Assembly: GCA_902790525.1 (NCBI GenBank)
Contig: CADASI010000019.1
Location: 1 to 58,907 of the forward strand
Direction of reading: 5' to 3'
Origin: an uncultured Eubacteriales bacterium
GTDB taxonomy: Bacteria > Bacillota > Clostridia > Christensenellales > Aristaeellaceae
Length of the DNA stretch: 58,907 bases
How positions within the stretch are numbered: position 1 is the stretch's first letter; each line of letters starts with the position of its first letter. Both the position numbers and the translations under genes were made by a program. The notes beneath the pieces are model-generated. The model was given only the letters and a program-made list of their open reading frames with translations. It did no database searches and was not told the DNA's origin. Positions 29,903 to 42,101 of the stretch are shown here, piece after piece.

Positions 29903-31792
29903 TTATTTCTGCTTGATCTTCTTTGAATACTTGGAGAACAGGAAGCTCTGGAACTCCACGCCCGCCACGCCGTCGGGGCTCTGATAGCCCATGGCCCTCT
30001 GGGCGGCGATCACGGCCTGCCGCGTGGCCTCGTTGTAGGTGCCGATGCTGGCCTGGATGTCGTCGCGCTTTATGAGATTCAGCGAGAACAGCTGCTGCTG
30101 CAGCCGCGACACGGCGTCGCCGGTGCTGCCCAGGCTCAGCGGCTGGAAGGTCTGCGGGACGTTGTAGAAGCGCACGGTGGGCCCGGGGGCCGCCTTGCTG
30201 TAGATGTAGCGCTGCATCGACGCGGACGCCTCGCCGGTGGGCGTGACGCCGATGGCCGACTGGAACGCCAGCACCGCCTGTCGGGTGGCCTCGTCGTAGG
30301 TCTTGGTGGCGGTGAGGCTGTAGCCCAGCTTGATCAGCCGGTTCTGCAGGTCGCGCACCGCGTTGCCGGTGGCGCCCAGCGCCAGGTTGAAGTACAGCGT
30401 GTCGCCCTGCGGGGTGGGCTCCGGCGTGGGCTCCGCGGAGGCGACGGGCTGGAGGCCCTGCGTCTGCGCGTAGGTGAGGGCGGTGTCGCTGAACAGCGTG
30501 GCCTGCAGCCAGGCGGAGGCCAGGCCGTCCACGTCCATGCCGTTGGACTGCTGATAGAGCTGCACGGCGCTGATGGTGGCCCTGCCGTACTGGCCGTTGG
30601 GGTTGCCGTTGGCGTAGCCGAGCTGCACCAGGCGGCGCTGGAGGTTCATGACCGCCTCGCCGCTGTCGCCGGGGCTGAGGTTCTGGTATTCGGTGTCCGC
30701 GCTCTCCCCGCCGAAGCTGGGCGCGCTGTCGGAGAACAGGAAGGCCTGCATCTCCTCGTTCAGCGTGCCGCCGGGCTCGCGCCCGATGGCGGACAGGAAG
30801 CGGTTCACCGCCGCGACGGTGGCGTTGTCGAACACGCCGGTGTCGCCGCCCTCGGCCATGTAGCCCAGCGCGATCAGGCGCTGCTGTATGCGCACGACCT
30901 CCGGGTCGGCGTTGCCGATGGGCCGCTGGATGCCGCCGTCGTCGTCCTTGCGGCTGATGACGTCCTCCATGGTCTGTATGGCGTCCTCGTCCACCTCCGA
31001 CGCCTCGGGGGTGTTGGTGGGCAGGGGCTGCACGGAGGCGTCGTAGTGCAGCGCGTCCTCGGAGTAGAGTTGCCGCTGCATGTTGACGTCCGCCACGTCG
31101 CTGGGCATGATGCCGTACATCTGATAGAACAGCCGCACGCACAGCGCGGTCTGGTCGTCGTAGGCGCCGGTCAGGTCGGTGATGGGGTAGTCCAGGTTTT
31201 TGAGCCGCTGCTGCAGCGCGTACACGGAGCTGCCGACGGTGCCGGGGCGCAGCACGGCGTACTGGGACACCACGGCCTCGTTGTAGGCCGCGCTGCCGTA
31301 CACCGGCGCGGTGGAGGCGAACAGCCGAAGCTGCAGCTTCTGCGTGGCGACGCCGGTCTGCATGGTGCCGTAGGTCTGCTCAAAGCGCCTGACGGCGGCC
31401 TCGGTGTCCACGTCGAACAGGCCGGTGATCTCCCCGCTGAAGTAGCCCAGCTCCTTTAAACGGGACTGCAGCGCCTGTACGGCGATGCCGTTGGAGCCCA
31501 GGGTGAGGCTGCGGTACTCGGTCTGCTGCTCCTCGTCCCGGGCGGACTGGAAGCTGCCCTCGATGATGGAGGCGTCGTTGAGCGTCACGTTGCCGTCCTG
31601 GTCGATGACGATGGGGTCCGGCACGTTCAGGTATTCCGGCAGCGGCGTGGCCGTGGCGTAGGGTACGGAGATGTCCACGGTGTAGTTCGCCTCGGTGTCC
31701 AGGAAGTTCTCGTCCACCATGCCGCATCCGGGCAGCGCAAACACAGCGCCCGCCGTCAGCGCGCTCAGCACAGCGATCTTCCAGTTCCGCAT
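29903..31792 (-). CDS. Lipoprotein with multiple peptidoglycan-binding repeats
   Basis: A 629-residue exported protein. The N-terminal lipobox ALPGC (Cys23) marks it as a lipoprotein. It then holds about six PG_binding_1 type repeats of 60-75 residues, each with the pattern V-LQxRL--LGY ... TG-FD--T--AV--FQ (for example ALQSRLKELGYFSG, RLIALGYMAEGG, NLQRRLVQLGYANG, DLQNRLIKLGYS). Low-complexity linkers such as EPTPEPTPQG separate some of them. No catalytic domain is visible, so it is probably a cell-wall-bound scaffold, perhaps of the cortex or spore envelope. The start ATG has GGAGG 7 nt upstream. Confidence 0.88.
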   Translation of the reverse strand: MRNWKIAVLSALTAGAVFALPGCGMVDENFLDTEANYTVDISVPYATATPLPEYLNVPDPIVIDQDGNVTLNDASIIEGSFQSARDEEQQTEYRSLTLGSNGIAVQALQSRLKELGYFSGEITGLFDVDTEAAVRRFEQTYGTMQTGVATQKLQLRLFASTAPVYGSAAYNEAVVSQYAVLRPGTVGSSVYALQQRLKNLDYPITDLTGAYDDQTALCVRLFYQMYGIMPSDVADVNMQRQLYSEDALHYDASVQPLPTNTPEASEVDEDAIQTMEDVISRKDDDGGIQRPIGNADPEVVRIQQRLIALGYMAEGGDTGVFDNATVAAVNRFLSAIGREPGGTLNEEMQAFLFSDSAPSFGGESADTEYQNLSPGDSGEAVMNLQRRLVQLGYANGNPNGQYGRATISAVQLYQQSNGMDVDGLASAWLQATLFSDTALTYAQTQGLQPVASAEPTPEPTPQGDTLYFNLALGATGNAVRDLQNRLIKLGYSLTATKTYDEATRQAVLAFQSAIGVTPTGEASASMQRYIYSKAAPGPTVRFYNVPQTFQPLSLGSTGDAVSRLQQQLFSLNLIKRDDIQASIGTYNEATRQAVIAAQRAMGYQSPDGVAGVEFQSFLFSKYSKKIKQK

Positions 31793-31897
31793 CACATTGC
31801 CTCCGAAGTTTATACTGTTTCTATTCTATACCAACCGCAGGTAAAATACAATACCATTAATTATAAGTTTGGTGGTCACGCTTGGGACAATATCTTG

Positions 31898-33799
31898 TCA
31901 TTGAAGCGCATAGACGTCCACGCCCCCCTCGGAGAACAGCAGCGCGCAGTTCTCGGCGTACCAGTCCTCGTCCACCGCGAAGGCGGCGCGCTCGTGGCTG
32001 GAGATGTAGGCGTGGGTCACGCCGTATTCTTTAAACAGCGCCGCGCTTTCCGAGGGATGCTCCAGCATCCGCTGCTCGTCGTAGCGCTGGCGGCTGTAGT
32101 CGATGCCGTGGAAGTACAGGTAGCTGCCGGTGCCGCACACGATGTCCCGCCCGGTCAGCGCGGCCACGGCGTTGTTGTGCTGGCCGCCGGTCAGGAACAC
32201 GGCGTCGGCGGGGACGTTTTCCTCGATATACGCGGCGGCGCGCACCTCCGGGGCCATGAACAGCCCGTAGGCCGACACCCACTCCCGGGCGACGGTCAGC
32301 GCCCCGGACAGCGTCGAGGCCAGCATGAACGCCGCGGCCAGCAGGTACCGCCCGCGAAGCCCCCTGAGCCGTTGAAACACGCGCACCAGATACAGCCCCA
32401 TGGCGGGCATCATGGTCATGTAGGCCACGTAGAACAGCTTGTTGTTGTCGTATTCGTTGGGCTGGAACTGTATGAGCTCCGCCGTCACATAGATCAGAAG
32501 CGCCCCCAGCCCCAGCGCCCGACGAAGCGACTTCGTGTCCGGGTCGTCAAACAGCGCGGCGGGGACCATCAACAGCCAGATCAGCCCCACGTTCTTCACC
32601 CAGAACCACACGTAGTGGTCGATCAGCCGCCCGTTGCCCATGTTGTTGACCCAGTTGAAGCGGATGCGCAGGGCGCCGCCGTTGACCGTCTGCGGCACCG
32701 ACCAGGTCAGGAGCTGCGGCGCGGCCAGCGCCACGGCGATCAGCCCGTAGACCGCGTAGCGCTTCAGCACGTCCAATCGGTCCGCCTCATGGATCAGCCC
32801 ATAGATCATCGCCCCCAGGCTCAAAAGCCCCAGCGCCAGGAAGGAGTGGGTGTGGATCATGGGCAGCGCCCCCGCCCACACGCCCAGGGCGACGCCCTCG
32901 GCCATTTTTCGCTCCCGGAGCACGTTCAGAAGCATCCACAGCGCCGGGATCAGCGCCATCCAGCCGCACAGCAGCGTCCGCTGGGGGATCATCATGTCGC
33001 AGATCACGTTCACCCAGCGCAGGTTGAGCTCCGGCTGGTTGGTGGGGGTCTTGTAGAAGCCGGTGAAGATCTCCTGAAACGCGGTGGTGTCGCGCCCCAT
33101 GCGGTCCAGCGGGTAGATGAAGCCCAGGCCGCCGTTTATGAACATCAGCACCGTCGCGACGACCGTCGCCGCCGCCGAGCGGGTCAGCGACCAGGTGAAG
33201 ATCACGAAGCCCGTGAATACCAGCATCAGCATCAGCGTGCCCGTGACGACGAAGGCCGGGGCGAGGCCGGTGCCGAACAGCAGCATCGTGGTGACCATGC
33301 TGTCCGCCAGGAACGGATAGCCCAGCAGCGCCCCCGGCAGCAGCGAGTAGTGCGGGGGAAAGGCGGCGTTTCTGAGGGAGGTGGCGATGCCCAGGTGCAG
33401 GCACAGGTCGCCGTAGGTGGACTGGCCCACCCACAGCGCGCCGTCGATGTCGCGCAGGGTGTGGGTGTACTCCAGGTAGCCGGAGAGTGCCGTCAGCGGC
33501 AGCACCAACGCGATAAACAGCCACCAGGGCGCGTCCGTCCAGCGCTTCTCGCGGGGCTTTTTGCGGGTCACAAGCTGCGCGGCAACCGCCAGCGCCGCCG
33601 CCGTCAGAAGGCCCATGAGCTGCGCTGCGCGGGTGAAGCGCAGGGCGAAGGCGTACAGCGCCGGGAGCCACATCATCATGATCAGCCCCGCGCAAAGACC
33701 CAGCCACAGCCGGGTCAGCCGGTCCCGACGGCGGAACACGCCGTCCGTGAGCGCCACGCCGCAGCACAGGTAGAGCCCGAGTATCAGAAATCCCGTCAT
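31898..33799 (-). CDS. Large polytopic membrane protein, GT-C glycosyltransferase-like
   Basis: A 633-residue protein with about a dozen hydrophobic segments and a C-terminal extracytoplasmic domain. The first large loop after the early helices (HTLRDIDGALWVGQSTYGDLCLHLGIA) holds acidic and His residues where GT-C enzymes bind metal and lipid-linked sugar. The soluble tail (AAYIEENVPADAVFLTG, YGVTHAYISSHERA) is of the kind seen at the end of bacterial GT-C proteins. I recognise the architecture, not the exact family. GGAGG lies 5 nt before the ATG. It is upstream of the peptidoglycan-binding lipoprotein gene in the same direction. Confidence 0.6.
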   Translation of the reverse strand: MTGFLILGLYLCCGVALTDGVFRRRDRLTRLWLGLCAGLIMMMWLPALYAFALRFTRAAQLMGLLTAAALAVAAQLVTRKKPREKRWTDAPWWLFIALVLPLTALSGYLEYTHTLRDIDGALWVGQSTYGDLCLHLGIATSLRNAAFPPHYSLLPGALLGYPFLADSMVTTMLLFGTGLAPAFVVTGTLMLMLVFTGFVIFTWSLTRSAAATVVATVLMFINGGLGFIYPLDRMGRDTTAFQEIFTGFYKTPTNQPELNLRWVNVICDMMIPQRTLLCGWMALIPALWMLLNVLRERKMAEGVALGVWAGALPMIHTHSFLALGLLSLGAMIYGLIHEADRLDVLKRYAVYGLIAVALAAPQLLTWSVPQTVNGGALRIRFNWVNNMGNGRLIDHYVWFWVKNVGLIWLLMVPAALFDDPDTKSLRRALGLGALLIYVTAELIQFQPNEYDNNKLFYVAYMTMMPAMGLYLVRVFQRLRGLRGRYLLAAAFMLASTLSGALTVAREWVSAYGLFMAPEVRAAAYIEENVPADAVFLTGGQHNNAVAALTGRDIVCGTGSYLYFHGIDYSRQRYDEQRMLEHPSESAALFKEYGVTHAYISSHERAAFAVDEDWYAENCALLFSEGGVDVYALQ

Positions 33800-33840
33800 A
33801 ATTGCCTCCGTCCGCCGCGCCCGCGCGCGATTCATCTATC

Positions 33841-33869
33841 ATTATAACATCCGCCCGATTTGCTGTAAA
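33841..33869 (-). promoter_or_regulatory. SigA-like promoter of the GT-C-like gene
   Basis: Minus strand: TTTACA (33864-33869), a 17-bp spacer and TATAAT (33841-33846). Confidence 0.65.
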
Positions 33870-34032
33870 GGAAGCCCCGTGAATTATGACTTGAAAGTCA
33901 CAATTCCGCACATTTATGTCAATCAACTGTCATAATGAAGTTATGTATATTTCGGCCATGTTGTGGTATATTACATATAAATTGCGATATATGTAAAAGA
34001 AAATACGATATTATGCCGATAGGCCGCGAAAC
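33870..34032. other. AT-rich intergenic island with three dyads
   Basis: This stretch between two divergent genes holds no credible ORF. Its base composition is far more AT-rich than the rest of the window. Three inverted repeats are visible: AATTaTGACTT-ga-AAGTCAcAATT (33882-33905), TTATGtCA-atcaac-TGtCATAA (33914-33935) and TTACATAT-N10-ATATGTAA (33971-33996). They may be binding sites of a regulator shared by the two flanking promoters. Confidence 0.55.
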
Positions 34033-34061
34033 TTGAAATGCAACAAACCATGCGATAAAAT
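34033..34061 (+). promoter_or_regulatory. SigA-like promoter of the Ig-domain gene
   Basis: TTGAAA (34033-34038), a 17-bp spacer and TAAAAT (34056-34061), 45 bp before the GTG start. Confidence 0.6.
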
Positions 34062-34106
34062 AATGACAGTTACGAATGAATACATGTGCTATTGGAGGAG
34101 TTCGGC

Positions 34107-35779
<1,673 letters not shown>

Positions 35780-35781
35780 CC

Positions 35782-36321
35782 CCAGGCTGCGCCTGGAGGC
35801 AACTGCTGCCGCTTTATATTCTTCGACCCTTTGCGCCACTGATTCAAGCGCAAGGGGTCGAACGTTGCATTTCTGATACAACGGACATCGAAGCCATCCA
35901 GCCGCCCCGTCGATCATGCGGCGGCTGTCTGCGTTGCTTTTGTGGTGATTCGGAGGATCAATAACGGTTCTTTATTTTTTATGGAATACAGTACGACTTC
36001 TTCTGTCCGGCCGCAAGTAACCATAGTAGGGGCGCCGCCGCCCCTACGGGGGTGACGACCTCTTCCGGCGCTGCGCGCCACCTTCCCCTTCAGGGGAAGG
36101 TGGCAGCCCGAAGGGCTGACGGAAGAGGTCGCATCGTTGCCCCTACGCAGGATGCTGGATAACAAAACGCAGCCTTCTGACCCTCGAATCAATGGGGTCA
36201 GAAGGCTGGTAGAGATCAATGGAATGATGATGAACCCGAGGCGGAGATTTGCCCCTTGGATCTATGGGGGCAAATCTCCGATAATACGTCGCGGCAGCAA
36301 ATGCCTCCAGGCACAGCCTGG
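35782..36321. repeat. 540-bp element with 31-bp inverted ends, packed with hairpins
   Basis: The ends, 35782-35812 and 36291-36321, are inverted copies that agree at 28 of 31 positions (CCAGGCTG...TGCTGCCGC). Inside lie stems at 35822-35862 (15 bp), 35899-35927 (8 bp), 36026-36047 (a GTAGGGGC palindrome), 36057-36130 (11 bp outer arm GACCTCTTCCG plus 12 bp inner arm GCCACCTTCCCC), 36171-36207 (13 bp, AGCCTTCTGACCC) and 36242-36280 (14 bp, CGGAGATTTGCCCC). No convincing ORF is present. It fills the gap between tgt and the convergent permease gene: it starts 2 nt after the tgt stop and ends 1 nt before the permease stop codon. Confidence 0.85.
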
Positions 36322-37274
36322 TTAGCCGGCCTTCTTGCGGGAGCGCAGGAAGTCGGTGTACACGGCCAGCAGGATGACCGCGCCCTTGATGATGTACTGC
36401 CAGTCGGAGTTGACGCCCATCAGGTTCAGGCCGTTGTTCAGTATGCCGATGATGAGCACGCCGATCAGGGTGCCGCCCAGCTTGCCGGAGCCGCCGGACA
36501 TGGACGTGCCGCCGACGACCACGGCCGCGATGGCGTCCATCTCAGCGCCGTCGCCGGAGGTACAGGTGCCGGAGTACAGGCGGGAGGCGATGGTGATGCC
36601 GGCCAGGCCGGCCATCAGGCCGCTGAAGCTGAACACCACGAACTTGACCTTGGAGGTGGAGATACCGGAGAACTTCGCCGCGGTGTCGTTGCCGCCCACG
36701 GCGTAGATGTGTCGCCCGATCCGCGTGCGGTTCAGGAAGAGCACCGACACGATGAACACGATGGTCATGGTGATGACCGGGGTGGGGATGCCCGCCACGT
36801 AGCCTGCGCCCAGGAACTTCCAGGCGTCGGTCATGCAGCGAATGGGCTTGCCGCCGGAGTACACGTAGGCGATGCCCTTTGCGATGTTCATGGAGGCCAG
36901 CGTGACGATGAACGGCGGGATCTGGGTCTTGGCGATCACGAGGCCGTTGAGCAGGCCGAAGATGACGCCGGACATGATGGCGATGATGATGCCGACGATC
37001 TCGGGCATGCCGTGCCAGACCACCGCGGCCGCGCCCAGCACGCCGGACATGGCGATGATGGAGCCCACGGACAGGTCGATGCCGCCCAGTATGATGACCA
37101 TGGTCATGCCGCAGGCCAGCATCAGGTTGGTGGAGCTCTGGCGGAGCACGTTGAAGATGTTGGTCTTGGTCAGAAACGTGGTGTGCGTCCTGGGAAACAC
37201 GTACAGGAAGAGGATCATGAAGGCCAGAGCCGCGATGATTCCCAGATTGTCCTTAAAATAGCGCTTTACCTTGG

Positions 37275-37278
<4 letters not shown>
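36322..37278 (-). CDS. Sugar ABC transporter permease (RbsC/XylH/MglC type)
   Basis: A 318-residue membrane subunit of a CUT2-family importer for ribose, xylose, galactose or a related sugar. Hallmarks are GGIDLSVGSIIAMSGV (first conserved loop), PPFIVTLASMNIAKGIAY, VGGNDTAAKFSGI (coupling loop) and the final VVVGGTSMSGGSGKLGGTLIG. It overlaps the ATPase gene by 4 nt. The specific sugar cannot be read from the sequence. Confidence 0.93.
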
Positions 37279-38822
<1,544 letters not shown>

Positions 38823-38856
38823 TGACTATCACCACCGTTAATCTTTACTATGGGGA

Positions 38857-38925
38857 ATAGGGGCGCCGATCCGGCGCCTGCCGTTGTGGCCCGCCACGGG
38901 GCGGGCGGCGCATCGCCGCCCCTAC
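38857..38925. repeat. Paired GTAGGGGC palindromic repeat (copy 3)
   Basis: A 69-bp element, ATAGGGGCGCCGATCCGGCGCC at the left and GGGCGGCGCATCGCCGCCCCTAC at the right, with a ~20-bp centre. The first base has drifted from G to A. It lies between the binding-protein and ATPase genes of the sugar operon. Confidence 0.75.
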
Positions 38926-38953
38926 GTGTGATGACGATGCCATCATTCGGAAA

Positions 38954-38984
38954 GGGGCTTTGCCCTCCGTGAGAACAAAGCCCC
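38954..38984 (-). terminator. Hairpin between binding-protein and ATPase genes
   Basis: GGGGCTTTG and CAAAGCCCC pair across a 13-nt loop; on the minus strand CTTTCC follows. It probably reduces expression of the downstream ATPase and permease relative to the binding protein. Confidence 0.6.
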
Positions 38985-39032
38985 GTTGAATCAACGCTGG
39001 GTCACAAACGAAGCGTACCCGTTGGCGTCAGC

Positions 39033-39425
39033 TTATTGCCAGCCGCCGTTGTTGTACTCGTCGATGTTGTCGCTGTTGATCATGAAGGTCGGGATCGGAT
39101 AGCGGTCTTCGACGCTGTCCGGATCGTCCTTCCACTGATAGTACAGCTCGGCGATGGTCTTGCCGATGGTCATGGGGGACTGAGCGCCCGTGCCGGTGAC
39201 CTTGCCCTCGGCGATCAGAGCCTTGATGTCGGGGGAGCCGTCAACGCCGTAGATCAGGCAGCTGGAGCCGGCGGCGTCAGCAGCCGCGGCAGCGCCCAGA
39301 GCGGTCGGATCGTTGCCGCCGAAGATGGCGACGGCGTCGGGATGGGCGGTCAGGGCGTCGGTGCCGTTCAGGTTGCCCTGCTCCTGGTTGCCCATGCAGT
39401 CGATCTGGGACACGACCTCGAAGCC
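39033..39425 (-). pseudogene. Sugar ABC substrate-binding protein, 5' end missing
   Basis: About 131 residues corresponding to the C-terminal lobe of an RbsB-like binding protein: GFEVVSQIDCMGNQEQG, HPDAVAIFGGNDPTALGAAAA (the hinge-adjacent FxxND motif), LIYGVDGSPDIKALIAEG and QSPMTIGKTIAEL. A full protein would have 180-200 more residues plus a signal peptide upstream. Those are absent: beyond about 39425 the sequence belongs to a different gene on the other strand. An internal GTG at 39411-39413 could start translation but has no export signal. It would normally be the first gene of the sugar operon. Confidence 0.85.
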
Positions 39426-39428
39426 GTG

Positions 39429-39992
39429 TATCGCCCCTACTGTCCCGGATTCATACTGCTGTACGTGCTCATCTGCATAAGCCTGGTGGACGCGGGCTAT
39501 TCGCTGTACTGCTCGATCACCGGCACCGGCAACCAGTTCATGCAGAGCTTCTCCTTCTTCTCCTACCTGATCGCCGCGATGGGCCTGGGCTACGGCTGGA
39601 TGTACGTGCGGGCGAAGGTGTGCATCGACGACAAGAACCTGCGCATCGCCTTTCCGGCCAACATCAAGCCCGCCGACGGCGCGGCGCGCGCCATGATACT
39701 CTACCGCCAGGGCCCCAACGACCTAAAGCTCATCGACAAGACCTTCCCCCTTGCAAGCATCGAGCGCTACGGCTACGTGGAGGACCTGGGCTACTCCCGG
39801 GTGGACCAGACCGGCGCCGACGCCAGGTCGCCGCTGTTTCCCGTACACGAGGTGTGCTTTCTCACCAAGGAGGGCAAGCGCTACCATATGAACGCCGCCA
39901 TCTACTCCCAAAAGCAGCGCAAGGCCATGTTCAACGACATCCGCAGCGCCACCGGCATCGACCCGGAGGGAAGCCTCAAAAAGGAGCTGTAA
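39429..39992 (+). pseudogene. Membrane protein C-terminal part, 5' end missing
   Basis: About 187 residues without a credible start. Two membrane segments (FILLYVLICISLVDAGYSLYC and FFSYLIAAMGLGYGWMYV) are followed by a soluble domain of mixed strands (DDKNLRIAFPANIKPADG ... FPVHEVCFLTKEGKRYH ... RKAMFNDIRSATGIDPEG), which resembles a PH-like or membrane-associated domain. I do not recognise the family. The reading frame upstream of about 39429 is the reverse strand of the binding-protein gene, so the true N-terminus has been lost at a junction. Confidence 0.6.
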
Positions 39993-40014
39993 TATCGCCG
40001 TTCAACCCTTGCAT

Positions 40015-40043
40015 TTGTCCCGCGTTTGTTGTAAACTTATATT
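40015..40043 (+). promoter_or_regulatory. Candidate promoter of the DUF1858 gene
   Basis: TTGTCC (40015-40020), a 17-bp spacer and TATATT (40038-40043) within an AT-rich patch, 41 bp before the ATG. Confidence 0.45.
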
Positions 40044-40084
40044 GTAAGATATTTTATAAACTGTTCAACGGAGGTAATCTGAAC

Positions 40085-40294
40085 ATGACCACGATCAACA
40101 AGCAGATGAGCATCGGCGAGGTGCTGCAGATCGACCGCACCACCGCCCCCATCATGATGGAATACGGCATGCACTGCATGGGCTGCCCGTTCAGCCAGAT
40201 GGAGAGCCTGGAGATGGGCTGCGCCGCCCACGGCACCGACGCCGACGAGCTGGTGAAGAAGCTCAACGACTATTTGGCTTCCAAGGAAGCCTGA
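40085..40294 (+). CDS. DUF1858 domain protein
   Basis: A 69-residue cytoplasmic protein that is essentially one DUF1858 domain: VLQIDRTTAPIMMEYGMHCMGCPFSQMESLEMGCAAHG. The conserved Cys-x2-Cys plus a third Cys could bind a metal or sulfur species. The family is often found with redox and nitrogen-oxide proteins in anaerobes (for example fused to hybrid-cluster or hydroxylamine-related proteins), but its biochemical role is not known. GGAGG lies 13 nt before the ATG. It is 27 nt upstream of the phosphoglucomutase gene. Confidence 0.9.
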   Translation: MTTINKQMSIGEVLQIDRTTAPIMMEYGMHCMGCPFSQMESLEMGCAAHGTDADELVKKLNDYLASKEA

Positions 40295-40321
40295 GAAGGA
40301 TACGAACGGAGGTTATGCCCC

Positions 40322-42046
40322 ATGGATCCCATGAAGCTCTACGAGCAGTGGCTCAAGGATTACGCGGACGACCCGGAAACCGTGGCTGACCTGATGGCCA
40401 TCAAGGATGACCCCAAGGAGATCGAGGACCGCTTCTACCGCGAATTGGAGTTCGGCACCGCCGGCATGCGCGGCGTGCTGGGCGCGGGCACCAACCGGCT
40501 GAACATCTACAACGTGCGCCGGGCGACCCGGGCGCTTGCGAAGTACATCCTCACCACCCCCGACGGCGCGCGGCGCGGCGTGGCCATCGCCTACGACTCC
40601 CGCAACAAGTCCGACGTGTTCGCCAAGGAGACCGCCCTGGTGCTGGCCAACTCCGGCGTGAAGGCATACCTGTTCGAGAGCCTGCGGCCCGTGCCGGTGC
40701 TGTCCTTCACCGTCCGGCATTTGAACTGCATCGGCGGCGTGGTCATCACCGCGTCCCACAACCCCAGGCAGTACAACGGCTACAAGGTCTACTGGTCCGA
40801 CGGCGGCCAGATGCCCCCCGAGTCCGTCAAGGGCATCACCGACCGGCTGCCCGACACCACCGACGCCGAGTCCCTGCCCATGGACGAGAAGGAAGCCCTC
40901 GAAAAGGGCCTGCTGGTCTACATCGGCAAGGAGGTCGACGACGCCTACATCGCCGCCATCAAGAAGCTGTCCGTCAACCCCGAGCTGGCCAAGGAGATGG
41001 GCGAGACCCTCAAGATCGTCTACACCCCGCTGCACGGCTCCGGCAACATCCCGGTGCGCCGCATCTTCAAGGAGATCGGCATGAAGCACGTGTACGTCGT
41101 GCCCGAGCAGGAGCTGCCCGACGGCAACTTCCCCACCGTGCGCGTGCCCAATCCTGAGGACCCCGCCACCTTCACGCTGGCCCTCAAGATGCAGGAGGCG
41201 CTGGGCGCGGACCTGTGCGTGGGCACCGATCCCGACTGCGACCGCGTGGGCATCGCCTGCATGACCGACAAGGGCGTGCGGCTGTTGAACGGCAACCAGA
41301 TCGGCTGCATACTGCTGCACTACATCCTCTCCCAGAAGAAGGAGCGCGGTGAGCTGCCCGCCAACGCCGCGGCGGTCACCACCATCGTGTCCACCGAGAT
41401 GGCCCGCGCCATCGCCGAGGACTACGGCTGCAAGCTCATCAAGGTGCTCACCGGCTTCAAGTACATCGGCGAGCAGATCCACATCTTCGAGACCACCGGC
41501 TGCAACACCTTCATGTTCGGCTTTGAGGAGAGCTACGGCTTCCTGTCCGGCACCGACGTGCGCGACAAGGACGGCGTCAACGCCTGCATGCTCATCGCCG
41601 AGGCCGCCAGCTGGTACAAGAAAAAGTACAACAAGACCCTGGCCGACGCCATCGACATACTCTACGGGAAGTACGGCTACTACGGCGACAAGGTGGCTTC
41701 CTTCGAGCTGCCCGGCAAGGACGGCCTGGAGAAGATGAAGCACACCATGGCCGCCCTGCGCGCGACGCCCCCCAAGGACTTCGCCGGCGAGAAGGTCGTG
41801 GCCGTGCGCGACTACCAGACCTCCGTGCGCACCGACTGCGACGGCAACACCGAGACCCTGACCCTGCCCAAGTCCAATGTGATGTACTTCGAGCTGGAGA
41901 ACAAGGCCTGGGTGTGCGTGCGCCCCTCCGGCACCGAGCCGAAGATCAAGCTGTACGTCAACGCCGTCTCCGACAGCGCCGAGAAGACCCAGGCGCTGCT
42001 CAACGCCTACGCCGACGCGGCGGTCAAGCTGCTGGAGAGCCTGTAA
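40322..42046 (+). CDS. Phosphoglucomutase/phosphomannomutase
   Basis: A 574-residue alpha-D-phosphohexomutase that interconverts hexose-1- and 6-phosphates for glycogen, wall and glycan precursors. The substrate-entry motif is EFGTAGMRGV, the phosphoserine loop ITASHNPRQYNGYKVYW, the metal loop GTDPDCDRVG, the sugar loop FGFEESYGFL and the C-terminal phosphate-binding RPSGTEPKIK. The length matches the PgcA-like clade. The ATG at 40322 follows GGAGG by 9 nt. It may act with Pgi in this genome on glucose phosphates. Confidence 0.95.
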   Translation: MDPMKLYEQWLKDYADDPETVADLMAIKDDPKEIEDRFYRELEFGTAGMRGVLGAGTNRLNIYNVRRATRALAKYILTTPDGARRGVAIAYDSRNKSDVFAKETALVLANSGVKAYLFESLRPVPVLSFTVRHLNCIGGVVITASHNPRQYNGYKVYWSDGGQMPPESVKGITDRLPDTTDAESLPMDEKEALEKGLLVYIGKEVDDAYIAAIKKLSVNPELAKEMGETLKIVYTPLHGSGNIPVRRIFKEIGMKHVYVVPEQELPDGNFPTVRVPNPEDPATFTLALKMQEALGADLCVGTDPDCDRVGIACMTDKGVRLLNGNQIGCILLHYILSQKKERGELPANAAAVTTIVSTEMARAIAEDYGCKLIKVLTGFKYIGEQIHIFETTGCNTFMFGFEESYGFLSGTDVRDKDGVNACMLIAEAASWYKKKYNKTLADAIDILYGKYGYYGDKVASFELPGKDGLEKMKHTMAALRATPPKDFAGEKVVAVRDYQTSVRTDCDGNTETLTLPKSNVMYFELENKAWVCVRPSGTEPKIKLYVNAVSDSAEKTQALLNAYADAAVKLLESL

Positions 42047-42065
42047 GCAACCAACGACGAACGAC

Positions 42066-42093
42066 GCGGTCCCCGTCCTGCGACGGGGGCCGC
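42066..42093. terminator. Hairpin between convergent phosphoglucomutase and carboxypeptidase genes
   Basis: GCGG-t-CCCCGTC, loop CTGC, GACGGGG-g-CCGC, then TTGTTAT, 20 nt after the mutase stop and 9 nt from the other gene's stop. Confidence 0.75.
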
Positions 42094-42101
42094 TTGTTAT
42101 G

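Noticed and set aside
31895..33847. A 650-residue plus-strand frame opposite the GT-C-like gene
   Set aside because: Gln/His/Arg-rich shadow; the minus-strand frame has a good SD, promoter and membrane segments.
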